Of a stretch of DNA of 20,898 nucleotides, positions 1 to 7,126 are shown one piece after another (the first letter of the stretch is position 1; each line of letters begins with the position of its first letter). The DNA is from CAUZJO01 sp963580245 (GTDB lineage Bacteria; Sumerlaeota; Sumerlaeia; MVZB01), in assembly GCA_963580245.1 (NCBI GenBank), contig CAUZJO010000083.1, forward strand, positions 1-20,898, read 5' to 3'. The notes below the pieces were generated by a model. That model saw only the letters and a program-made list of their open reading frames with translations. It ran no database searches and was not told where the DNA came from. Position numbers and translations under genes: made by a program.

Positions 1-359
1 GGTGATCCATGGGGGTGAATGTTTAAATTTCCGGCCGTGAGAACTCAAAAGAGTTTCTTCGGCCAGAATCCATGGTCAAATCCCTTGCCTTTGGCCAGGC
101 ACGGTGGGCTGATCCACTCAAAGATTTGGAGGATCGAACGGTTTGGTTAGCAAAATGGGAAATGTCGGGTACAAAAGCTACGCGATCAGTTGCCACCGGA
201 CCCCGACATTCTTGCAATTCTATATCTGCTCGAGGATATTCTTTGATGCGAATCGATGCCGCTTATGATCACTGGGCCTTTTGTAAATACTCCGACGGGC
301 TGCTAGTTTTGGCCGCGACTGAGTCTAGCTAAATTCCGTCGTGATGAGAGTAAGGAAAA
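1..359. other. non-coding or decayed stretch downstream of the glycosyltransferase
   Basis: No convincing gene is seen. A minus-strand frame open from about 262 to 23 reads like ordinary protein (it includes VAFVPDISHFANQTV) but has no ATG or GTG start and no recognised motif. The overlapping plus-strand frame at 72-332 is equally anonymous. The stretch is more AT-rich than most of the window and may hold the worn remains of a gene. Confidence 0.4.
33..64. terminator. hairpin, possible terminator of the minus-strand glycan genes
   Basis: GGCCG at 33-37 pairs with CGGCC at 60-64. An inner stem of AACTC with GAGTT closes on an AAAA loop, and two mismatched positions interrupt the full stem. 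It lies about 300 bp beyond the stop of the glycosyltransferase. Only a weak T-rich tract (GGAAATTTAAAC read on the minus strand) follows, so terminator function is a guess. Confidence 0.3.
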
Positions 360-2825
360 TCATGGTCCGACGACCTCATGCCGCGTCAAATCCTTGAGGA
401 AATCAACTATCTTTTCAACCCTGCGCGCCGAACTCAGTTCCTGTGCGGTCTGGAAGCCTGACCGGCGCAGTCGGTCGGCCAAGTGGGTGTCATCCAAGAC
501 ACGCCCGATGGCCTCGGCCAATGATTTGTGGTCGGCAGGCGAGGCCAGGAGCCCGTTATCACCGTCGCGTAGGATCGCCTCGACCGCCGGCAGGCGCGTG
601 GAGACGACCGGCGTGCCCGAGGCCATATATTCCAGTATCTTGAGCGGGCAAGTATAGAGCCGCCACTCATTGGAGCCTCGCCCCGAGATTGGATGGACGC
701 CCACGCGCGCCCGTCGCATCATCTGTTGGACGTGTTTCTGCGCCACCCAGGTATGGAAGACAACCCGGTCGGCCACGCCTAGCGCCAAGGCTAGGGACCG
801 AAACGGCGCCAGGTTTTCTTCGGTTGGTCCCCCGACGATGTTCAATATTCGCCCGGGCAATAGCGTCATGGCCTGGATGATCATGTCGGTTCCCTTCTCC
901 ACGGCCGTCTTGCCGACATAAAGGATATCGATGTTTCGTGATTCATTGCTGTATGAAGGGAGCTTTTGAGGGACGTTGGGAGCGCCGTTGGGCATCAGCA
1001 ACGTGGTGGCTTCTGGAACAAGTCGTTTAACCCGCTGCTCCATGGCCGGGGTCGTGCAGATTACGGCATCGAGATATTGGTAGAGATTGCGCTCATAACG
1101 CACATCAAGTCGAATGCCCGCCCGATACCAGTGTAGGCACGCCGGCGTCAGCCTCCAGTCTAGGTTTCTTTTTCGAATGGACCAGACCGAATAAGGGCAG
1201 TGGTTCTCCATCACAACGCGATAGCCGAGTCGGTGGGCCAACGGCAATATCAATGATCCGATACGAGGTTGGCGAAAATAAAGAATTTGGTGTCCCCGAC
1301 GTCGATAACGCTTGAGCAAAGAGGCGAGGTATGCCTCCCGATTGTAGGCACTTCTATCTATTCTAACGAATCTCAGGCGGGATTTCAGACTATGATAATC
1401 CGCGATGCCGGCGTCATGCATGATGTTCTTGAAACGAGATGACTGCACCGGCGCGACCACGGTGATTGGGTGGCCCTGGCGGGCGAATTCGCAGATGGTA
1501 TGGATACTCTGCGTGACGCGCCCCCACATCCCATCCAAATCCGATCTGAACAGGTAAAGGATCTTTCCCAATTCCTCCGAACGCTCGGGTGAGTTGCTTG
1601 TTTCCTCGGAGCGAAGCGGTGGGGCGCTCGATGGGTCCCGCCACCGCCACTTCCGAACAAGGATCGATCGGTAAAGCTCCTCTACATCCTTTTGCGTTTG
1701 CGACCAGCGAAAACGCTCGGCCAGTTTGCGTCCGGCGCAACTCAATCGTTCGGCCAGGGCGTCGTCGGAGAGCAGAGTCCCCACCGACCGCGCCAGTTCA
1801 TGGAAGTTATTCACCGGTGTCAGCAGCCCCTCGCACTGATGCGTGACCAGGTCACGAACAGCCTCGATATCAGTAGCCACCATCGGCGTCCCCGAGTTCA
1901 TGTATTCGAGCAACGTCGTGGGGTATCCTTCACAACGGGAACAAAACACGCCCACGTCCATTTGGCGCAACAAGCGATCGATGTCGGGCCGGTTGCCGAG
2001 GATCTCGAAGTGCTCATCCAGGTCAAGGCGATGGACCAGCGCCTCCAACTCCTGCCGATACGCGCTCCCCACATCCGCTTCACCGATCAGCCAGAACCTG
2101 GTGTTGGGATGCTGCTTCAGAATCTCAGTTGCGGCAAGGATGAAGTCCTCCCAACACTTATCTTCGATCAGGCGTCCGGCACCGCCCACGACACGCCAAC
2201 CCTCGGGGACGACCGGTTGGGACAGGTCACCGCTGGAAGACAGGCCTTTGATCCGGGTAACGACGTTGACGCCGCTGGGAATGATATCGATCCGCCTTGG
2301 CGCAATGTGCAGCCACTGACTGACGCTACGCGCCACGGTCTGGGAAACAGCGATGATCCGGTCGGCCTTCGCCGCGGCGAGCCGTTCCATACGCAGCCAC
2401 GCCGGCGACAGGCTGTCCCAATAGTTGTCCCCGTAATCGGAATGATAGTGGACGACGATGCAAGGGACGCGCGCCATTTTGCCGGCCAGCACAATGGGGA
2501 GAACAAGATGGGGATGATGAACGTGCAAGACGCTGATTTTTATCCGCACCAGAGTATTTCGCATCTTAAAGATGAAACACATCATTTTGAACAGACGAGG
2601 AGGCAGCAATCTCTGGCTCATGGACCAACAGCGGATCCCATGTCCCTCAAGGGCGAAGCCCCAAAAGTCGCGGCGTCGAACACAGAGGACGCTGGCGTCA
2701 AACCGATCCCAATCCAGATCGATCAAGGACTCGAGAAGCCCACGCTGAATGCCTCCGACCTGCATCGAGGTCAAGACGTGCAGCACCTGCATTCGCTTGT
2801 CGTATTCAAATTGTTTGACGATCAT
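360..2825 (-). CDS. tandem GT4 glycosyltransferase (two GT-B domains fused)
   Basis: This 821-residue protein carries two complete GT4-like glycosyltransferases in one chain. The first (about residues 12-390) starts with VLHVLTSMQVGGIQRGL and contains the nucleotide-sugar site EGYPTTLLEYMNSGTPMVAT, with the EX7E spacing of the family. A charged linker (about 390-420) leads to the second (about 420-815), which ends with CPLKILEYMASGTPVVSTR and also has the Rossmann start ILYLFRSDLDGMWGR. The family transfers sugars from nucleotide or lipid donors onto lipid-linked glycans at the inner membrane face; substrate cannot be told here. ATG 2825 was preferred to TTG 2837; ATG 2792 just before the first beta strand is also possible, and none has a clear ribosome site. 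It follows an ABC-exporter remnant and a membrane glycosyltransferase, consistent with a surface-polysaccharide locus. Confidence 0.88.
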   Translation of the reverse strand: MIVKQFEYDKRMQVLHVLTSMQVGGIQRGLLESLIDLDWDRFDASVLCVRRRDFWGFALEGHGIRCWSMSQRLLPPRLFKMMCFIFKMRNTLVRIKISVLHVHHPHLVLPIVLAGKMARVPCIVVHYHSDYGDNYWDSLSPAWLRMERLAAAKADRIIAVSQTVARSVSQWLHIAPRRIDIIPSGVNVVTRIKGLSSSGDLSQPVVPEGWRVVGGAGRLIEDKCWEDFILAATEILKQHPNTRFWLIGEADVGSAYRQELEALVHRLDLDEHFEILGNRPDIDRLLRQMDVGVFCSRCEGYPTTLLEYMNSGTPMVATDIEAVRDLVTHQCEGLLTPVNNFHELARSVGTLLSDDALAERLSCAGRKLAERFRWSQTQKDVEELYRSILVRKWRWRDPSSAPPLRSEETSNSPERSEELGKILYLFRSDLDGMWGRVTQSIHTICEFARQGHPITVVAPVQSSRFKNIMHDAGIADYHSLKSRLRFVRIDRSAYNREAYLASLLKRYRRRGHQILYFRQPRIGSLILPLAHRLGYRVVMENHCPYSVWSIRKRNLDWRLTPACLHWYRAGIRLDVRYERNLYQYLDAVICTTPAMEQRVKRLVPEATTLLMPNGAPNVPQKLPSYSNESRNIDILYVGKTAVEKGTDMIIQAMTLLPGRILNIVGGPTEENLAPFRSLALALGVADRVVFHTWVAQKHVQQMMRRARVGVHPISGRGSNEWRLYTCPLKILEYMASGTPVVSTRLPAVEAILRDGDNGLLASPADHKSLAEAIGRVLDDTHLADRLRRSGFQTAQELSSARRVEKIVDFLKDLTRHEVVGP

Positions 2826-2838
2826 GTCGCGGGCCAAT

Positions 2839-3105
2839 CTAGTGCATCGGACATAACACGCGGGCGTTGGACAGAAATGGCCTCTTCGGGCGGACTATCC
2901 AGAAGATACCTTGGCACTGACACAAGCGTGCGTAAAGCCCTCCAGCCGCGTGGAGCAAGGCATGGGTCCCCTCCTCGGCGATCCGTCCGTCATCGAGAAC
3001 AAGAATTCCATCAGCCATCATTACGGTCGACAAACGGCGGGCAACTCGAATAATGCGATACTTATGAACGAGAATGCGAGGGAGTAAGCGTTTGAGAAGA
3101 TTCAT
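2839..3105 (-). pseudogene. C-terminal remnant of an MsbA/lipid-exporter-type ABC transporter
   Basis: Residues 20-65 of this 88-codon frame read RVARRLSTVMMADGILVLDD followed by GRIAEEGTH, then AAGGLYARL. That is the characteristic end of the nucleotide-binding domain of ABC exporters (normally AHRLST, then the D-loop-distal strand and EEGTH). The matching part spans about 2911-3049. Walker A, signature and Walker B are absent upstream in all frames I read, and the switch histidine of AHRLST is Arg here. Residues 1-17 and the tail after residue 66 do not resemble the family. I conclude it is a broken leftover of a full transporter that once sat between the two glycosyltransferase genes, probably an oligosaccharide or lipid flippase. 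A functional 88-residue protein is unlikely. Confidence 0.72.
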
Positions 3106-3224
3106 ATCATGCTGTATTTGTGTGAGTTATTTTCAACATTGAAAGCAGAGTTCATATAATACTGGAAATCTTCGAGAAGAAATACCCTTTGTAGCCAGGG
3201 TGTGATAAACGCAGCTCGATAAAG

Positions 3225-5024
3225 TTACCGATGAATAATTCGACGTGTGGAAGAACATGCGCACACTTCAACCTTGACTTTTTCCGGTGACGGATTCCGG
3301 TGAGATCCGAAATAGGTAGACCCGATAATCCTTTCTCTTCTTGGGGATAATTCATGACTCATATATGATATTGAGTCCCGATTGATCTTCAATCTTTTTC
3401 CAATTTTACGATAGACGATTCCCAGGGCGTTGGGGTGGTTTTCGAGATACTCCTTCAGTTCCTCTGAATCACTAATGTAAGGCAGGTCGGGACGACCGAG
3501 GTAAAAACAGAGGGCGTGAGTCGCTCGAAATGTAAAGAGTTCCGCTCCTTCGGCGGGCAAGGATTCCATTAATTCATTGGCCGCTTTCTTTAGCGAATAA
3601 CTTTCGTTCATTCTCGGTGATAGTAGGACATTGTAGATGGTGACCAGCCCCATCATGCACGTGAGCAACCACCACATGCTATTTCGGAATACTTTTTCCC
3701 CGTGTTGGTCGTCACTCTTTAACCAAAGGATGCCAATGATGCCCAACGTCCAAACACCACCAAACAGAAACAACGTTTTATCGTCCAGGGTGCTTCTTCC
3801 GTCATATTCTTCGATCTCGGGTGGAATCGTCGTGAGGAATCCTATCAGGAGCAGAATCAACGATACAAGCGCAAGGGCGCCCATCAGGACCCGGCGATAC
3901 CTGGAAAGAAACGCCCAGAGGCGGGGTAGGCCCGATGCCAGCCAATCGTTGAACAACATCGCCGCCAACGCGATCACGGGCGGCGCCAGAATGAGACCGT
4001 AATAATAACGCTTGGATGGAATCACGGACAACGTCAAGATCGAAACCAAGAACCATAAGACGAGCAGGAGGCGTTCGCCGCGCCCTTGCAGGCAATATTG
4101 GCGCAAGCGGCGAAAGAGCTGCGTGAATACCCCTTCCCCCCCTTTCCATTCCGAACAGAGCGAGAAAAACGGCGCGAAGTATAGCCAAAAAGCCCAGGGA
4201 AAGGTCAGCTTGTTCAGTGTGTCGAAATAGTAAGTGAATTCCTTGGAGTGAGGCGCGTCGCCTTCCAAGTGCACGCCGAGCTCTTGCGTGATTTTTGAGA
4301 TAGCGTTCATGCGCACTTCTAGACACAGAAGCCAGATGATGAGCGGCACGAACAGGACCGTCAGTCCCAACCACGAGCCCATCGGTTTGAGCAGGGGCGT
4401 GTTTTTCGTCAGCAAACAGAATAGAACCACCGTTAAGATGATAATCAGTGGCATGACCGGGCCTTTGGACATGAACGAAAGAAGGATGAATAAGTAAAAC
4501 GGCAACACCCAGCGTCGCACCGGCCCATCGCCCACCAGTCCCTTCACGAAACACATGAGCGCGAGTGTGCCGCTGGCGACCAAAACAATTTCGGGCTCGC
4601 ACGATTGGGCTATGCCGTGAAAGACGAGCGCCACGGCCAGCATCAGACCGGCCAGGACGGCCGCTCGACGACCCAATAGGCGGTCGATCATGACGGCCAG
4701 TGACAACGCGCAGGCGATGGCAGCAAGCAAGGAAGGTAAGCGCGCCGCCCAGTCCGAGGGGCCGCCGGTCATTTTTAGACTGAGGGCCTCCAACCAATAG
4801 AACAGAGGTGGTTTGGTAAGGATCGGCTCGCCCATGAGGTCGGGAACGAGCCAATCACCGCCTTGAACCATCTCCAGGGCGATGAGCACGCGCCTTCCCT
4901 CACCGCGAACCCAAAAATCCCTCAGGAAGAGGCCGGGAAGAAGGAGGAAGCACAGGACTAAAGCTAATATCAAATAAGCAGACTTGGTCTGTTTGAGATT
5001 CTGTCGCGGATCGAATAATCTCAT
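3225..5024 (-). CDS. ArnT/PMT-like (GT39/GT83-type) integral-membrane glycosyltransferase
   Basis: The 599-residue protein begins with a hydrophobic helix (about residues 16-34). A first extracytoplasmic loop follows, with VRGEGRRVLIALEMVQGGDW (39-58) and then EPILTKPPLFYWL (66-78). This is the recognised signature of lipid-linked-sugar transferases of the ArnT/PMT superfamily. In the classic DE pair the Asp is Gly here but Glu42 is kept, a variant I have seen in other bacterial members. About a dozen further hydrophobic segments follow up to residue ~470, then a soluble C-terminal domain of about 130 residues. Such enzymes use polyprenyl-phosphate sugars to decorate lipid A, proteins or glycans on the periplasmic side. 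Base composition is clearly lower in GC than in the right half, which suggests acquisition. No strong ribosome site precedes ATG 5024. The exact acceptor is unknown. Confidence 0.85.
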   Translation of the reverse strand: MRLFDPRQNLKQTKSAYLILALVLCFLLLPGLFLRDFWVRGEGRRVLIALEMVQGGDWLVPDLMGEPILTKPPLFYWLEALSLKMTGGPSDWAARLPSLLAAIACALSLAVMIDRLLGRRAAVLAGLMLAVALVFHGIAQSCEPEIVLVASGTLALMCFVKGLVGDGPVRRWVLPFYLFILLSFMSKGPVMPLIIILTVVLFCLLTKNTPLLKPMGSWLGLTVLFVPLIIWLLCLEVRMNAISKITQELGVHLEGDAPHSKEFTYYFDTLNKLTFPWAFWLYFAPFFSLCSEWKGGEGVFTQLFRRLRQYCLQGRGERLLLVLWFLVSILTLSVIPSKRYYYGLILAPPVIALAAMLFNDWLASGLPRLWAFLSRYRRVLMGALALVSLILLLIGFLTTIPPEIEEYDGRSTLDDKTLFLFGGVWTLGIIGILWLKSDDQHGEKVFRNSMWWLLTCMMGLVTIYNVLLSPRMNESYSLKKAANELMESLPAEGAELFTFRATHALCFYLGRPDLPYISDSEELKEYLENHPNALGIVYRKIGKRLKINRDSISYMSHELSPRRERIIGSTYFGSHRNPSPEKVKVEVCACSSTRRIIHR

Positions 5025-5135
5025 CTGATTGCGTGAAAATCGTCCATGGACCTAAACTAAAATCATAATCCAGTCCTCGCCCCTGAAGGATTTTAAAGTC
5101 ACCAGTCAGAAGTCATCCTCCACCAAGAACCATTA

Positions 5136-5348
5136 TCACGTATTTACCCCATTTCCGCCCTTTAGGATAGTGAAATAATCCTTTCGCTCCCCGTCGTCAT
5201 CATTAAACGCACCGTCGAGTCTATTTCCCTCAATGTCGATGACGAATGATCCCAACGACTCCTTCAAGACAACCATCGTCCGATGATCAAGGTCGGCCCC
5301 GTCTATCTGACCGGAGCGGTCCACAACGACGTAGATGGCGCTCTCAAG
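5136..5348 (-). pseudogene. possible C-terminal remnant of a secreted hydrolase
   Basis: After an in-frame stop at 5349-5351 the minus strand stays open for 70 codons. The only start codon is a GTG at 5324. The text IDIEGNRLDGAFNDDDGERK followed by DYFTILKGG resembles the closing beta strands of calcineurin-like phosphoesterases and similar secreted hydrolases, which often end with a GNRLDGRFLD-type strand and DxFTI. No catalytic motif is present and the upstream sequence does not continue the resemblance. I regard it as a decayed tail. An unrelated short hypothetical protein is the alternative. Confidence 0.3.
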
Positions 5349-5424
5349 TCAAGCAGTATGCTCCCGATGAGCCGGCGGCTGTTGGAACGACTCAAAACGT
5401 TGACGGTGACAATGCGACTCTCCG

Positions 5425-5514
5425 CTAAGGTCCCTCCAATCCGTTCGGGCCTTTATCTTGACCGTACCACAGATCGAATTGCGGCGAACCGGTCAGCCAC
5501 CACAGAAAACGAAA
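5425..5514 (-). pseudogene. displaced C-terminal tail of the small membrane protein
   Basis: In the frame next to the main one, codons from about 5514 read RFLWWLTGSPQFDLWYGQ and run to a TAG at 5425. From memory, homologues of the preceding protein end with a similar HHFxxLxxxTGSPxFDL segment, so this is most simply its proper C-terminus. One missing base in the tract read GTTTTCTG on the minus strand would explain it. It could be a real mutation or a read or assembly error. Confidence 0.5.
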
Positions 5515-5819
5515 TGGTGCAACAGATCGGATACGAGCAAGGTCCAACCGACGATCCAGACCAGGCTGCGCCAAGACGAGTCGTGATTGAAGAAGGCGAG
5601 AATCAACAACAACGCTCCGATGTAACCGTGATGGATACGCAGGCCGAAGGTCAGGTGCGATAAAAACCGTGCCTTCCGCGCCGCTTCCCATCCCAGCCCA
5701 AACCGGCAGACCAATGTGACGGCTTCGTACACGATGGCCAGCAGCACGCCGACCCAGAAAGCCCGCCAGCCCGATAACTCACCCAGCCATTGCCAACACG
5801 CCGAGAACCACACGCCCAT
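5493..5819 (-). CDS. small integral-membrane protein, 3' end shifted out of frame
   Basis: The frame encodes about 108 residues with three or four hydrophobic helices (WRAFWVGVLLAIVYEAVTLV, then IGALLLILAFF, then LVWIVGWTLLVSDLL) and the motif FGLRIHHGYIG. I recognise it as a conserved bacterial hypothetical membrane protein of unknown function. The ATG at 5819 is preferred to the GTG at 5834 because AAGGAG (5826-5831) lies six bases before it. The GTG overlaps the stop of the upstream flavoenzyme gene by four bases, so the two are at least translationally coupled. The frame ends abruptly after SDLLHHFV with FCGG and a stop, whereas the next frame continues naturally with FLWWLTGSPQFDLWY. The gene therefore looks frameshifted near 5505-5512. 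Confidence 0.62.
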   Translation of the reverse strand: MGVWFSACWQWLGELSGWRAFWVGVLLAIVYEAVTLVCRFGLGWEAARKARFLSHLTFGLRIHHGYIGALLLILAFFNHDSSWRSLVWIVGWTLLVSDLLHHFVFCGG

Positions 5820-5830
5820 GTCATTCTCCT

Positions 5831-7033
5831 TCACCGCTGATCCGAAGCGCGCGCCGATTCACGGGCCGCCTCGGCACGCGCCCGCCATGCAAACCGTTTC
5901 GAGTATCGATTAGGTTTTTCTTCGAGCCGGTCCGCAATCAATTCGCCGAGCACCGGCGCGAACTTGAACCCGTGTCCGCTCCCCCCGGCGGCCACGAACA
6001 GGCCTGGGCGATCAGGGTCATGGTCGATATAGAAGGCGCCGTCCCAACTGTCGCAATAAAGACACAATCGCGAACCGGCGACGGGCACCGCGGCAAGACC
6101 CGGAAAAGTCTCGGCCAGGAACGCGCGGCAACGCGGTTCGTGATCCGCCGGGATTTCTAATGAGCTCCCTTCTCGCAGTTTTTCAGACGTTATCTGAACA
6201 CCGGGCCCGTGATGACCAATCTTTAACACACCGTCATCCATCGCCGGGAATCCATACCAACCGGTCCGCGCGATATCGGCCGCCCAACAACTGAAATGGG
6301 GCGGCTGCCAGGTCGCGGGATCCTCGACACGTAGATAAAGGACCGGCTGACCCGTGATCGACAGCCGATCGTCGAGGCCCGGCAATAATAGCGGCGTCCA
6401 AGCCCCCGCCGACACGATGACGAAATCCGCCGTCAATCGTTCTCCACGACCGATCTCGACGCCGCACACTCGTGAATCTTGAACCACGAGCCGGTCGGTC
6501 CAGACGCCTTCACGCACGTCAACACCCAGCGCGCGCGCTTCGCCCGCCACCCGGCCAACGACCCGGCCGCTTGCGGCCCAACCGGCCCGCGGATTGAAAT
6601 AACCGTCGACGTACCGCTCGTTGTTCCAGGTCGGGAAGCGGCAGCCCAGAGTCGCGCCATCGAGCCGTTCGAGTGGATGACCGCGCGCGGTCAAGAGTTG
6701 GTGGCTCTCATATTCAAAACCGCCCGGCTCCATCGCCGCGCTGGTCATGACGACGAACCCAGCCGCGTGATAAAGCGGTTCATCCCAACGCCGGTTCCAC
6801 TCCTCCCAGCGATCCAGCGCAAGCTCCATCAGCTCGGTGTAAACCGCGTCGGACCCATAATCCATGCGGATGACTTTGCTGATATCGGTCGAACTGGCCC
6901 GCGGATGTGGGACGGGACCGGGATCAAGCAGCGTCACGCGCCACCCCCGCCGCCGCAGTTCCAGCGCCGCCGTCACGCCGAAGATGCCGGCGCCGATGAT
7001 GATGACGGACCTGTTCAGGGGAGACGAAGGCAT
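5831..7033 (-). CDS. FAD-dependent amine oxidase of the DAO family (sarcosine oxidase-like)
   Basis: The 400-residue protein starts with a beta strand and the dinucleotide-binding motif GAGIFG (residues 14-19), followed by LDPGPVPHPRASSTDISKVI, as in monomeric sarcosine oxidase and N-methyltryptophan oxidase. Near the C-terminus SRLCLYCDSWDGAFYID holds Cys324 at the place where those enzymes attach FAD covalently. GGSGHGFKFAPVLGELIADRL is the family's closing motif. Length fits the family (about 380-400). It would oxidise a secondary amine or amino acid in the cytosol, producing peroxide and an aldehyde or imine; the substrate is unknown. ATG 7033 lacks a strong ribosome site. Its stop overlaps the GTG of the next gene by four bases, and bshC lies upstream on the same strand across a 93-bp gap. 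Confidence 0.88.
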   Translation of the reverse strand: MPSSPLNRSVIIIGAGIFGVTAALELRRRGWRVTLLDPGPVPHPRASSTDISKVIRMDYGSDAVYTELMELALDRWEEWNRRWDEPLYHAAGFVVMTSAAMEPGGFEYESHQLLTARGHPLERLDGATLGCRFPTWNNERYVDGYFNPRAGWAASGRVVGRVAGEARALGVDVREGVWTDRLVVQDSRVCGVEIGRGERLTADFVIVSAGAWTPLLLPGLDDRLSITGQPVLYLRVEDPATWQPPHFSCWAADIARTGWYGFPAMDDGVLKIGHHGPGVQITSEKLREGSSLEIPADHEPRCRAFLAETFPGLAAVPVAGSRLCLYCDSWDGAFYIDHDPDRPGLFVAAGGSGHGFKFAPVLGELIADRLEEKPNRYSKRFAWRARAEAARESARASDQR

Positions 7034-7126
7034 TCTGTTTGCCCGCTCATCGCGAGAATTGATTCGACTCTATTCGCGCCAATTGGCGTCATGCGCGATC
7101 ACAACGAACGACATCGACGCGCTCGG

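Noticed and set aside
72..332. Plus-strand frame of 86 codons at the window start
   Set aside because: No recognised motif and no ribosome site; the opposite frame is equally open, so neither can be supported as a gene.
1692..3053. Long plus-strand open frame of 453 codons opposite the glycosyltransferase
   Set aside because: It is the shadow of the minus-strand gene; no recognisable motif, whereas the opposite strand carries clear GT4 motifs throughout.
3802..4854. Minus-strand frame of 350 codons inside the ArnT-like gene
   Set aside because: Same strand but different frame, Arg/Gly/Pro-rich, no membrane segments; the ArnT signature lies in the other frame.
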